A DNA stretch of 64,000 bases from RPQJ01 sp963823535 (GTDB lineage Bacteria > Pseudomonadota > Gammaproteobacteria > Steroidobacterales > Steroidobacteraceae): NCBI GenBank assembly GCA_963823535.1, contig CAWGLZ010000006.1, forward strand, positions 372,001 to 436,000. Reading direction: 5' to 3'. The stretch's first letter is position 1, and each line of letters opens with the position of its first letter. The notes beneath the pieces are model-generated. The model was not told the origin of the DNA. It ran no database searches and saw only the letters and a program-made list of their open reading frames with translations. This document shows positions 24,503-32,893 of the stretch, piece after piece. The translations under genes were made by a program, and so were the position numbers.

Positions 24503-25125
24503 TGCGCTGGGTGGAGCAATCGCCGGAACTGCCGCTCCAGCCTGTCGCGGCCCTCGTCGGTCGCGATCCGGTCCTGGCCAGGGCGCTGGACGGGATCCGT
24601 CGCGAAGACGGGCCGGTCGTCGCCATCGCCACCGCGGCGGAGGACGATGCGCTGCATCACCTCGCGGGACATGCGCATGAACGCGGCGGACTGCTGCTCG
24701 GCGAGGTGTTCGCGGAGGGGGACGACGTCGCGGGCTGCCGGCTGGTGCTGATCACGCAGGCGATCCCTGCCATGGAGTCCGAGGGCACCGGTATCTCGCT
24801 GCGGATGGGGTCCGCCGTGTGGCAGCAGGCACAGTCGCGGCGCGGCGCGCTCGAACGGGTCGTGGGCTGGTTTCACAGCCATCCCGGGATCGGTGCGTTC
24901 TTCAGCGAGACAGACCGCCGCACCCAGCGCGCGTTCTTTCCGCACGTCTACAGCGTTGGCTGGGTGGTCGACCCCGTGTACCGCGAGTCAGCGATCTTCC
25001 TGGGAGCCGAATCGACCCCACCCGCGAACGTTCTCTACCGCGTGACCGGCGCAGGCGCGATGGGTTCGGATGGAGCCTCGAGGTACGGTGCCGGTCCCAC
25101 GACTTCGATGCCATCGACGAAGTAG
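24502..25125 (+). CDS. JAB/JAMM (MPN+) metalloprotease, deubiquitinase-like
   Basis: 207 residues. All JAMM residues are present: Glu60 in HERGGLLLGE, the metal His pair in VGWFHSHPGIG (H125, H127), S135 and D138 in FFSETD. These zinc isopeptidases remove ubiquitin-like modifiers or trim their C-termini. Since the adjacent modifier ends at Gly with no tail, deconjugation is the more likely task. The start codon overlaps the E2 stop. The last 30 residues (after VLYRVTGAG) are Gly/Ser-rich, look non-domain and lie antisense to the end of the next, minus-strand gene, so the true C-terminus may be a read-through extension. It is the last gene of the operon. Confidence 0.93.
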   Translation: MRWVEQSPELPLQPVAALVGRDPVLARALDGIRREDGPVVAIATAAEDDALHHLAGHAHERGGLLLGEVFAEGDDVAGCRLVLITQAIPAMESEGTGISLRMGSAVWQQAQSRRGALERVVGWFHSHPGIGAFFSETDRRTQRAFFPHVYSVGWVVDPVYRESAIFLGAESTPPANVLYRVTGAGAMGSDGASRYGAGPTTSMPSTK

Positions 25126-25532
25126 TCCGTCTCGCCGAAGCAGTCCGTCGGCAGGCCGCGGTGCTCCTCATAATGCAGCCGCACCTGCTTGCCGACGGCC
25201 GCGCGCAGTTCCGCGGCGACGGCGTCGTCGCGTACGCTGAAGTTCCAGATCTGCGGGGCCACGCCGCCCACGACGTACATGGCGAGTTCGCCTTCGTGGG
25301 TCTTGCAGATCCATCCGCGCTCCGAGAACTTCTGCAGCACGCCGGCACGCTCGCCGTCCGAGTAACTCCACCACAGCAGGACGAGCGTATACAGGCCGAT
25401 CAGCAGCAGCGCCCCGAACAGGCTGCCCCACAGATACGACGTGAAGCTGCGCCGCGGTGGCCGGGCTGGCGGCGCAGGCACCGGCGTCGGGGTCGCGGAA
25501 CCTGCGGGCGAAGAGGCGTTCGGGTCGGTCAT
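25035..25532 (-). CDS. Small membrane-anchored protein of unknown function
   Basis: 165 residues. A Pro/Ala-rich cytoplasmic N-terminus (PTPVPAPPARPPRRS) is followed by one transmembrane helix (LWGSLFGALLLIGLYTLVLLWW) and a periplasmic domain with FSERGWICKTHEGELAMYV, FSVRDDAVAAELRAAVGKQV and RLHYEEHRGLPTDCFGETDY. Two Cys could form a disulfide. This layout recurs in xanthomonad-like gammaproteobacteria as a conserved hypothetical, sometimes misnamed 6-phosphogluconate dehydrogenase. The 3' end overlaps the JAMM gene by 91 bp on the opposite strand. It is not part of the ubiquitin-like operon by orientation. Confidence 0.8.
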   Translation of the reverse strand: MTDPNASSPAGSATPTPVPAPPARPPRRSFTSYLWGSLFGALLLIGLYTLVLLWWSYSDGERAGVLQKFSERGWICKTHEGELAMYVVGGVAPQIWNFSVRDDAVAAELRAAVGKQVRLHYEEHRGLPTDCFGETDYFVDGIEVVGPAPYLEAPSEPIAPAPVTR

Positions 25533-25600
25533 GCGTCAAGTGTCCGGCATTGCAATGAACGCATCATACCTTTGCGGCGTGTGTTTCCGGCGCTCCGGCC

Positions 25601-27085
25601 TCAACCGGTGTCCGGCGCGAGCCCGACGAACTCGTCGATGCGTTCGAGGAGATACGCGTGGAACGGGTTGCTGCGCTGGCGCGTCAGCACCCATGCTGGA
25701 ATGGCAAGGACGCCGTTCTCGCCGCGGACCTCGACCCGGCCCAGCTGCACGCTGCCCGGGCGCCGCCCGGTGACATACCCGTAGAGTGGATCGTCCGGGG
25801 GGAAGGGCAGCGCCACGTGCGACAGGGAGAACACCTCGGTCGGCCAGGCGAGGTCGAGCAGGCGCGAGTCCTGCCGGTCTGACGCCGCCGGCGCGCGGAG
25901 TTCCCTCACCTGCGACGTCTCCGGAGTCGCGTTCGTGATGACGCTGAGGCCATAGGGGCGATCCGGCAGGGCCAGCAGTTGCTGTGTCAGGGGTCCGGGA
26001 TCGGCCACCATCAGCGGCTGTACCGCGGCCAGCCGGTTCACGTCGAACAGGACGAGCTCGTGCCCGGCCGGCGCGAGGTGTTCCAGCAGCGCATCGACCA
26101 CCGCCTCCGCGCGCACCGTGGCATCCACCGCGGACAGGAACGCCAGCACGCGCGGAAAGTCCGCGATCCGGCGCCCGTCGGCGAGGGCGCGGACCCTCCG
26201 CTCGACGCGCCGCGTGAGCCGGTACGTCTCGCCCGCCGCATGAAAACTGAAGGACGAATACTTGTACGGGTCGAACTCCATCTCGACAACCTGCCAGGCG
26301 GCCCGCTCGAAGCCTGGCACGGACGACAGGCCCGTACGCAGCCGCCCCAGGGCCGCCAGCGTCGAGACTCCGATGGCCGGCGATACCAGGACCAACCCCG
26401 CCGGCCGCGGCAGGGCCTCGCCCTCGAGCAAAGCGAGTGTGTAGTCGACCGCCAGCGCCGCGCCATTGGAATAGCCGACGACGTACACGGGCAGCTCCGG
26501 ACCCAGCTGCTGGCGCAGGTCCCGCATGGCCAGCCGGACGGCGGCCTGCATGTCCTCGATGCGGAAGCTCAGCAGCCCGGAAGGCGCGGTGCCGTGCCCG
26601 GGCAGTCGCAGTCCGACGACTTCGAACCCCCCTGCGGACAGGTGCTCGCCGATCGAGCGCAGGCTGTAGGGAGAGTCGGTCAGCCCGTGGATGAGCAGTG
26701 CGCCGCCGCGCGGCCCGACGCCTTGCCCGGCTGCGGGCAGGTGAAAGGTCCGGTTCCAGTTCACCGGCCAGGTCTCGGGGTCGCTCAGGCTGCCGGCTTG
26801 ATAGCGATTGAACAGCACGCGCTGTCCCGCAGGGCGCTGCACATAGACCCGGTCCAGCAAATCCCGGAAGAGCCTGTCCTCGAGTCGGCGGTAGTCGTCG
26901 AGGGTCGTCACCTCGGCGGCCCGGTCGGCGGTGAAATCCGGCAGCGTCACCTCGTGCCAGGGCTCGAGCGCCGGACCCCGGTGGAGGAAGCGCCAGTAGA
27001 GGGCGATGGCGATCAGGGCCAGCCCCAGCAGCACGGAGCCGGCCGCGACGGCCATCCAGCGCACGACCGATCGGACCATGCTCAC
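25601..27085 (-). CDS. Membrane-anchored alpha/beta hydrolase
   Basis: 494 residues. One N-terminal transmembrane helix (VAAGSVLLGLALIAIALYW) anchors a large alpha/beta-hydrolase domain. The oxyanion region ALLIHGLTDSPYSLRS, the cap segment VVGLRLPGHGTAPSG and the nucleophile elbow VVGYSNGAALAV (GYSNG, Ser nucleophile) are clear; SLSHVALPFPPDDP contains the likely catalytic His. These are typical of serine lipases/carboxylesterases. The substrate is unknown. Two starts, GTG at 27085 and ATG at 27079, differ by two residues. An 18-bp TetR-type palindrome lies 38 bp upstream, so repression by a TetR regulator is plausible, although no such regulator is in the window. Confidence 0.88.
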   Translation of the reverse strand: MSMVRSVVRWMAVAAGSVLLGLALIAIALYWRFLHRGPALEPWHEVTLPDFTADRAAEVTTLDDYRRLEDRLFRDLLDRVYVQRPAGQRVLFNRYQAGSLSDPETWPVNWNRTFHLPAAGQGVGPRGGALLIHGLTDSPYSLRSIGEHLSAGGFEVVGLRLPGHGTAPSGLLSFRIEDMQAAVRLAMRDLRQQLGPELPVYVVGYSNGAALAVDYTLALLEGEALPRPAGLVLVSPAIGVSTLAALGRLRTGLSSVPGFERAAWQVVEMEFDPYKYSSFSFHAAGETYRLTRRVERRVRALADGRRIADFPRVLAFLSAVDATVRAEAVVDALLEHLAPAGHELVLFDVNRLAAVQPLMVADPGPLTQQLLALPDRPYGLSVITNATPETSQVRELRAPAASDRQDSRLLDLAWPTEVFSLSHVALPFPPDDPLYGYVTGRRPGSVQLGRVEVRGENGVLAIPAWVLTRQRSNPFHAYLLERIDEFVGLAPDTG

Positions 27086-27122
27086 CCTGCCCCGGCGCCG
27101 CGATGCCGCGGCAGGGAATCAT

Positions 27123-27140
27123 AGACCGAACGATCGGTCT
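27123..27140. promoter_or_regulatory. TetR-type operator palindrome
   Basis: Perfect inverted repeat AGACCGA - ACGA - TCGGTCT (7-bp arms, 4-bp spacer). GACCGxxCGGTC palindromes are typical sites for TetR-family repressors. It lies between the divergent hydrolase (start 27085) and CBS gene (start 27217), nearer the hydrolase, in a locally less GC-rich stretch. The regulator is not encoded nearby. Confidence 0.5.
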
Positions 27141-27216
27141 CTCGTAAAACCCGAATGGCCGCCCACCGCGAGCCGGCGCAGGATCCCCCCAGCACCGCTC
27201 GCCACGGCCGGCCGTC

Positions 27217-27657
27217 ATGTCCCGATTCCGCTGCCCGCAGATTCTCGCGTTCATGACGCCTTTCCCGTTCTCGATCGACATCGAGGCGCCGCTTGCCGAG
27301 GCGCACGCCTTCCTGCGTGAACGCCAGATCCGCCACCTGCCGGTGACGCGCGACGGAGTGCTGGCCGGCGTCCTCACCGACCGCGACATCAAGCTCGCGC
27401 TCGGTCCCGACCTGGGTTCACCGCCGGAGCGCGAACTGAAGGTGAGCGACGTGTACCAGCCGGATTCGTACGTCGTCGATGCCGGCGCCCGGCTCGAGGA
27501 CGTCGCCGAGGCCATGGCCGAGCGGCACGTGGGCTCCGCGCTCGTGACGCGCGGCGGCAAGCTGGTCGGCATCTTCACCACCACGGATGCCTGTCGTGCG
27601 CTGGCACGGGTACTGCGCGGGCAACACCCGGATGGCGGTCCGGACCATGTCGCCTGA
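27217..27657 (+). CDS. CBS-domain pair protein
   Basis: 146 residues, almost entirely two CBS motifs: residues about 8-70 (MTPFPFSIDIEAPLAEAHAF ... RHLPVTRDGVLAGVLTDRDI) and about 78-140 (VSDVYQPDSYVVDAGARLED ... HVGSALVTRGGKLVGIFTTT). Such stand-alone pairs bind AMP/ATP-type ligands and regulate partner proteins. I kept the ATG at 27217 because the first CBS motif begins just before the internal Met (PQILAFMTPFP). It lies 6 bp before the HhH gene, so the two are co-transcribed. The partner is unknown. Confidence 0.87.
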   Translation: MSRFRCPQILAFMTPFPFSIDIEAPLAEAHAFLRERQIRHLPVTRDGVLAGVLTDRDIKLALGPDLGSPPERELKVSDVYQPDSYVVDAGARLEDVAEAMAERHVGSALVTRGGKLVGIFTTTDACRALARVLRGQHPDGGPDHVA

Positions 27658-27663
27658 CACCTC

Positions 27664-28530
27664 ATGAGCGACGGCAACGACTCAGTCAACTCGCGCTGCG
27701 CGGACAGGCTGCGCGAAGCCGCCGACCTGCTCGAGGGACAGGGCGCCAATCCCTTCCGCGTATCGGCCTACCGCAAGGCCGCGGCGACGGTGCTGGACCT
27801 GCCCGAGGATCTCGGACTGATCATCCGCCGCGAAGGGCTTCCCGGGCTCGAGGCGCTGCCCAGCATCGGCCGTGGCATCGCCGCCGCGCTGCTCGAGATG
27901 ACGAGGACCGGGCGCTGGACCCAGCTCGAACGGCTGCGCGGCAGCGCCGACCCGGTGCAGTTGCTGACGACGGTCCCCGGCCTCGGCCACCGGCTCGCCG
28001 AACGCATCCACGAGGAACTGCACGTGGACACGCTCGAGGGCCTGGAACTCGTGGCCCACGACGGTCGCCTGGAGTCAGTGCCCGGCGTGGGACCGAGGCG
28101 TGCGGCGGCGATCCGCGCGAGCCTGCAGGCCATGCTGTCGCGCAGCCGGCCGCGTCGAACCGCGTCGGCGCCGGGTGGCGCCGGCGAACCGGACGTCGCC
28201 ACGCTGCTGGCGGTGGATCATGAGTACCGGGACAAGGCCGCGGCCGGCACGCTGCCGACGATCGCCCCGCGCCGGTTCAATCCGTCCGGCGAAGCCTGGT
28301 TGCCGGTGTTGCACACCGTGCGGGACGGGTGGCACTTCACGGCGCTCTTCTCCAACACGGCGCAGGCGCACCAGCTGAACCGGACTCGCGACTGGGTCGT
28401 GCTCTATTTCTACGACGACGAGCACGCGGAGGGGCAGCACACGGTCGTCACGGAAACCCACGGGCCGCTCACCGGGCGGCGCGTCGTCCGCGGGCGCGAG
28501 AACGAGTGTCGCCGGCATTACGCGACGTGA
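27664..28530 (+). CDS. Helix-hairpin-helix DNA-binding protein, PolX N-terminal-like
   Basis: 288 residues. The N-terminal part (about 10-150) matches the 8-kDa and HhH region of PolX/polymerase-beta proteins: LREAADLLEGQGANPFRVSA, YRKAAATVLDLP, LEALPSIGRGIAAALLEM and two further GxGxx hairpins (TVPGLGHRLAERI, SVPGVGPRRAAAI). The polymerase palm and PHP domains are absent. Residues about 175-288 form a separate conserved C-terminal domain of unknown role (RRFNPSGEAWLPVLHTVRDG, WVVLYFYDDEHAEGQHTVVT, VVRGRENECRRHY). It probably binds gapped or flapped DNA. It follows the CBS gene by 6 bp and converges on the DUF456 gene. Confidence 0.87.
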   Translation: MSDGNDSVNSRCADRLREAADLLEGQGANPFRVSAYRKAAATVLDLPEDLGLIIRREGLPGLEALPSIGRGIAAALLEMTRTGRWTQLERLRGSADPVQLLTTVPGLGHRLAERIHEELHVDTLEGLELVAHDGRLESVPGVGPRRAAAIRASLQAMLSRSRPRRTASAPGGAGEPDVATLLAVDHEYRDKAAAGTLPTIAPRRFNPSGEAWLPVLHTVRDGWHFTALFSNTAQAHQLNRTRDWVVLYFYDDEHAEGQHTVVTETHGPLTGRRVVRGRENECRRHYAT

Positions 28531-28534
28531 CTGC

Positions 28535-29020
28535 TCAGAGGAAATAGGCGAACGCGAAGACGCCGAGCATCGTGAAGATCAGCGCGAGCTTGGCGAGCGT
28601 ACCGAAGATCAGTCCCATCCAGGTCGCAAGCCCGGCACGCGTCGCCTGCTGGACACGGCCGTGCGAGAGCATCTCGCCCGCGACCGCGCCGACGAAGGGA
28701 CCGAGGATCAGCCCCGGCAATCCGAGGAACACCCCGGCGAACGTTCCGATCAAGGCACCGGCCACGGCCAGCCGGGTCGCGCCCACGCGCTTCGCACCCA
28801 TCGCGGATGCTGCGAAATCGATGACGAACGACAGGAGCGTGAGCAGGCCGAGCAGGCCGAGCGTGACGCCGCTGACGCGCGTGAAGTCCTCGGCCCAGGC
28901 CGCCACGAAGAGCCCCACGAACACCAGCGGTACGCCCGGAAGCGCGGGCAGCACCGAGCCGGCGACACCGACGCAGACCAGGATCACGGCCAGCAGCATC
29001 CACAAACCATCGCCCGTCAT
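28535..29020 (-). CDS. DUF456 membrane protein
   Basis: 161 residues with about four to five transmembrane segments (LLAVILVCVGVAGSVLPALP; LVFVGLFVAAW; TLGLLGLLTLLSFVIDFAAS; GALIGTFAGVFLGLPGLILG; LALIFTMLGVFAFAYFL). The LPALPGVPLVF and GLPGLILGPFVGA motifs with small-residue-rich helices identify DUF456. Function is unknown. The ATG at 29020 gives the first membrane segment immediately; upstream frame sequence is unrelated. It is 4 bp from the convergent HhH gene and divergent from hrpB over 109 bp. Confidence 0.9.
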   Translation of the reverse strand: MTGDGLWMLLAVILVCVGVAGSVLPALPGVPLVFVGLFVAAWAEDFTRVSGVTLGLLGLLTLLSFVIDFAASAMGAKRVGATRLAVAGALIGTFAGVFLGLPGLILGPFVGAVAGEMLSHGRVQQATRAGLATWMGLIFGTLAKLALIFTMLGVFAFAYFL

Positions 29021-29129
29021 CGCCCGCTCCCATTGCGCGTGAACCGGGGCATATTGCACGGGCGACGGCCGGCGCGTCACCCGCAGCGAAGGCCGGCGTG
29101 CGCCAGCCTGTACACTGCGGCGCTGCGCA

Positions 29130-31685
29130 ATGATGGACCTTCCCCAGTTACCGATCGTCGGTGCGTTGCCGGAACTCGGCGCGGCCCTGGCCAGTGGCCG
29201 CCAGGCCGTGCTCGAGGCCCCGCCCGGGGCCGGCAAGAGCACCCTGGTGCCGCTGGTGCTGCTCGATGCGCCGTGGCGGCAGGACGGGCGCATCGTGATG
29301 CTGGAGCCGCGCCGCATCGCCGCGCGCGCGGTCGCCCGGCGCATGGCCGGGTTGCTCGGGGAAACCGACGGCGAACGCGTCGGCTATCGCACGCGCCTCG
29401 AGACCTGCGTCGGCCCGCGCACGCGCATCGAGGTCGTCACCGAGGGCATCCTGACCCGGATGCTGCAGCACGACCCTGCGCTCGAGGGTGTCGCCTGCGT
29501 GATCTTCGACGAGTTCCACGAGCGCAACCTGCAGGGAGACGTCGGCCTCGCATTCGCCCTCGACTGCCAGCGACACCTGCGGCCCGACCTGCGGCTGCTG
29601 GTGATGTCGGCCACGCTGGACGGGGAAGGACTCGCCCGCGCGATGGGCGGCGCGACGATCGTGCGCAGCCGGGGCCACGCACACGAAGTCGTCACCCGCT
29701 ACGTGGCACCGTCGCCGGGCCTGGCACGGCACTCCATCTCGGCACAGACCGCGAGCCAGGTTCTCCGCAGCGTCGAGGAACACGAAGGTGACGTCCTGGT
29801 CTTCCTGCCCGGCGCGGGAGAGATCCGCCGCACCGTCGACGTCCTGTCCTCGAGCCTCGCGCCGCAGCGTTTCGCGATCCTGCCGCTGTACGGCGATCTC
29901 GCCGCCGGCGAGCAGGACGCGGCACTGCGCCCCGACGCGCGCGGTCGACGCAGGGTGGTCGTCGCCACGAACATTGCCGAGACCAGCCTGACCATCGATG
30001 GCATCCGCATCGTGATCGACGGTGGACTCGAACGGCGCAATCGATTCGACCCGACCTCGGGCATGAGCCGTCTCGAGACCGTGCGCATCTCGCGCGCATC
30101 GGCGGACCAGCGGCGCGGCCGCGCGGGACGGACCGCGCCGGGCGTGTGCTACCGCCTGTGGAGCGAATCGCTCCACGCATCGCTGCTGCCGCAGGCACCC
30201 GCCGAGATCCTCGAAGCCGACCTGGCGCCACTGGCACTCGATCTCGCCTGCTGGGGCGCGACCGATCCGGCTTCGCTGCCCTGGCTGGATCCGCCCCCCG
30301 CCGCGACGCTGGCACAGGCGCGCGAGCTGCTCACGCGACTGGAGGCGCTGCACCCGGACGGACGTGTCACGCCACTCGGACGTGACATGGCGAGACTGGG
30401 ACTGCACCCGAGACTCGCGCACATGGTGTTGCGCGCCCATGCCCTGGGTCTCGGGCACCTCGCCAGCGAGATCGCGGCACTCCTGTCGGAGCGTGACCCG
30501 GTTCGTGGCCCCTCCGGGGCACACGACCCCGATCTGCGCCACCGGCTGGACGCGCTGCACGGCCAGGCCCTGCCCTCCGGCCTCACGGCCGACCGGGCAG
30601 GGTTACGGCGCATCGAGCGCGTCGCGCGGCAACTGCAGCGCCGCCTCCCGAGCGAGCAGTCGCTGGCTCGCCGTACGGCAGGACACGTCGCAGCACCCGC
30701 CGCCCTCGACCCGACCGCCGCCACCGGGCTGCTGCTCGCCTTCGCGTATCCCGACCGCATTGGTCGCTCGCGCGCCGAGGCCGGCGGTCGCTATGCCACG
30801 AGCGGCGGGCGTGGCGCCGTCATGCCCGGACCGGCGGCGCTCGCGAGGTCCGAATACATCGTGGTCGCAGCCCTCGATGCCGGGGAACGCGAGGCGCGCA
30901 TCCAGCTGGCGGCGCCGCTCGACGCGGCCCTGCTGGAGCCGCACCTCGGACACCTGATCGAGGCAGGCGTGCAGGTCGAGTGGGATCCACGCAGCGAGTC
31001 CGTGATCGCGCGGCGTACGCGGCGTCTCGGGCAACTCGTGCTGCAATCCGAGCCCGCGCACGACGCGAGTCCGCGGGTCGTCGAAGCCATGCTCGAAGGA
31101 ATACGGGCGACGGGACTGCAGAGCCTCCCCTGGACGCGCGAGCTCGAGCAGTGGCGCGCCCGGGTCGCCTTCGTGCGGGCACAGGATCCGGCGGGCGACT
31201 GGCCCGACCTGTCCGACGCCACGCTGCTCGAAACCGCCGGAACGTGGCTGGCACCCTGGCTCGACGGCATCACGCGGCGCGAACAGCTGGCACGCCTCGA
31301 CCTCCGCGGCGCGCTTCACGGGCTGCTCGACTGGAACGCGCGACAGCGGCTGGACCGGCTGGCACCCACGCACCTGACGGTACCGAGCGGCTCGCGCATC
31401 GCGCTCGATTACTCGAGCGGCGTGCCCACCCTGGCCGTGAGGCTGCAGGAAGTCTTCGGCCTGGACGAATCGCCGCGCGTCGCGGACGGCCGCGTGCCGG
31501 TGACACTCGAGCTGCTCTCGCCCGCACGCCGTCCGGTGCAGGTGACACGCGACCTCGAAAGCTTCTGGTCACGCGGATATCTGGAGGTCCGCAAGGAACT
31601 GAAGGGACGCTACCCGAAGCACTACTGGCCCGAAGACCCGCGCGTGGCGACGCCGACACGCCGCGTCCGCCCACCGAACGCCTGA
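29130..31685 (+). CDS. hrpB: ATP-dependent helicase HrpB (DEAH family)
   Basis: 851 residues, the normal HrpB length. DEAH-box RNA helicase motifs are complete: I (APPGAGKST), Ia (LEPRRIAARAVARRM), II (FDEFHERN), III (SATLD), V (TNIAETSLTIDGI) and VI (QRRGRAGRTAPGVCYRLWS). The C-terminal HrpB region ends with the family signature RDLESFWSRGYLEVRKELKG, then RYPKHYWPEDP. HrpB is widely conserved in Proteobacteria and non-essential, with a poorly known RNA role distinct from HrpA. It begins MM (29130/29133). The gene is single, converging on the ABC exporter operon with a 5-bp gap. Confidence 0.96.
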   Translation: MMDLPQLPIVGALPELGAALASGRQAVLEAPPGAGKSTLVPLVLLDAPWRQDGRIVMLEPRRIAARAVARRMAGLLGETDGERVGYRTRLETCVGPRTRIEVVTEGILTRMLQHDPALEGVACVIFDEFHERNLQGDVGLAFALDCQRHLRPDLRLLVMSATLDGEGLARAMGGATIVRSRGHAHEVVTRYVAPSPGLARHSISAQTASQVLRSVEEHEGDVLVFLPGAGEIRRTVDVLSSSLAPQRFAILPLYGDLAAGEQDAALRPDARGRRRVVVATNIAETSLTIDGIRIVIDGGLERRNRFDPTSGMSRLETVRISRASADQRRGRAGRTAPGVCYRLWSESLHASLLPQAPAEILEADLAPLALDLACWGATDPASLPWLDPPPAATLAQARELLTRLEALHPDGRVTPLGRDMARLGLHPRLAHMVLRAHALGLGHLASEIAALLSERDPVRGPSGAHDPDLRHRLDALHGQALPSGLTADRAGLRRIERVARQLQRRLPSEQSLARRTAGHVAAPAALDPTAATGLLLAFAYPDRIGRSRAEAGGRYATSGGRGAVMPGPAALARSEYIVVAALDAGEREARIQLAAPLDAALLEPHLGHLIEAGVQVEWDPRSESVIARRTRRLGQLVLQSEPAHDASPRVVEAMLEGIRATGLQSLPWTRELEQWRARVAFVRAQDPAGDWPDLSDATLLETAGTWLAPWLDGITRREQLARLDLRGALHGLLDWNARQRLDRLAPTHLTVPSGSRIALDYSSGVPTLAVRLQEVFGLDESPRVADGRVPVTLELLSPARRPVQVTRDLESFWSRGYLEVRKELKGRYPKHYWPEDPRVATPTRRVRPPNA

Positions 31686-31690
31686 CCCGC

Positions 31691-32890
31691 TCACTCCGCT
31701 CGCAGCGCCTCCACCGGGTCGAGCCGCGCGGCATTGAGCGCGGGCAGGATCCCGGCGACCAGTCCGATGACCAGCGACAGCAGCAGCGCGAGGCCGACGA
31801 ACAGCGGTGAATAGCTCACGGGCAGCTGGCGGACCGTGGCGCCGAGCAGCCAGGCGATTCCGCCGCCCGCCACGAAGCCGGCCAGTCCGCCGAGTGCCGA
31901 GAGCACGATCGCCTCCGCCAGGAACACCGCCAGCACCTGCCGGCGTCCGGCACCGAGCGCGCGCAGCAGGCCGATCTCGCCGGTCCGCTCCCGGACCGCG
32001 ATGGTCATGATGGTGAAGATGCCGACCGCGCCGACCAGCAGCGAGATGCTGCCGAGCGCCGCCACCGCGAAAGTGAGCACGTCGAGCACCGACCCCAGCG
32101 TGTCGAGCATCTGCTGCTGGGTGGTGAGCGTGAAGTCCTCGTCGCCGTGCCGGTCGAGCAGCACGCGACGCAGCCCGGCCACCACCTCGTCCACCGGTGC
32201 ACCCTCCTCGTAGAGGACGTCGACCTCGAACAGGCTTTCACGATCGAACAGCTCGAGCGAGCGAGCTGCCGGAATGTAGACCGTGTCGTCGAGGTCGAAG
32301 CCGATCATCGTGCCCTTCGCCTTCATCACGCCGACCACGCGATAGCGTTCTCCGCCGACGCGGACGCTGGCACCGAGCGCATTGGCACCGCCGAACAGCT
32401 CGCTCGCCATCTTCGCGCCGAGCACCGCCAGGCTGCGGGGCGCCCGTGGGTCGTCCGGCGGCAGGAAGCTCCCCTGCGCCACCTCGAACCGGAAGACGTC
32501 CGCGAACTCGGGGCCGGCGCCGTACACCGTGACGCGGCGCTTGCGACCCTGGCCCTCCACTTCCGCATTGCCCTGCACGAGCGCCACCGAGGCGATGACG
32601 TACGGCACGCGCTGCAGCGCCTGCGCGTCCTCGATGGTGAGCGGCCGCACGGTGCCGAACACGCCGATCGAGCCGCCCATGGTCTGGGTGGTGCCGGGCG
32701 TCACGCTGACCAGGTTCGTGCCGAACTGGGTGAACTCCGCCACGACGAAGCGACGCACACCCTCGCCGATCGACGTCAGCAGCACGACCGCGGCCACGCC
32801 CACCGCGATGCCAAGCGCCGTGAGCAGTGCGCGCATGCGATGCGCCGTGATCGAGCGCCCGGTGTAGCGGATCAGGTCGGGACCGCGCAC
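31691..32890 (-). CDS. MacB-like ABC transporter permease (FtsX family), second copy
   Basis: 399 residues from GTG. Topology is typical for MacB/FtsX permeases: one N-terminal helix (MRALLTALGIAVGVAAVVLLTSIG), a long periplasmic MacB_PCD domain (about 45-270) and three C-terminal helices (VAALGSISLLVGAVGIFTIM; VLAVFLAEAIVLSALGGLAG; LFVGLALLLSLVIGLVAGIL), ending in the family NAARLDPVEALRAE. It lacks a fused ATPase domain, unlike E. coli MacB. It is the last of four genes read leftward: adaptor, ATPase, permease, permease. It probably heterodimerises with the paralogue encoded just upstream, with which it shares layout. Confidence 0.93.
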   Translation of the reverse strand: MRGPDLIRYTGRSITAHRMRALLTALGIAVGVAAVVLLTSIGEGVRRFVVAEFTQFGTNLVSVTPGTTQTMGGSIGVFGTVRPLTIEDAQALQRVPYVIASVALVQGNAEVEGQGRKRRVTVYGAGPEFADVFRFEVAQGSFLPPDDPRAPRSLAVLGAKMASELFGGANALGASVRVGGERYRVVGVMKAKGTMIGFDLDDTVYIPAARSLELFDRESLFEVDVLYEEGAPVDEVVAGLRRVLLDRHGDEDFTLTTQQQMLDTLGSVLDVLTFAVAALGSISLLVGAVGIFTIMTIAVRERTGEIGLLRALGAGRRQVLAVFLAEAIVLSALGGLAGFVAGGGIAWLLGATVRQLPVSYSPLFVGLALLLSLVIGLVAGILPALNAARLDPVEALRAE

Positions 32891-32893
32891 GCT

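Noticed and set aside
22051..25125. Direct assignment as a Bil (BilABCD) operon
   Set aside because: Gene order and extra zinc modules do not match the Bil arrangement as I know it; phylogeny would be needed.
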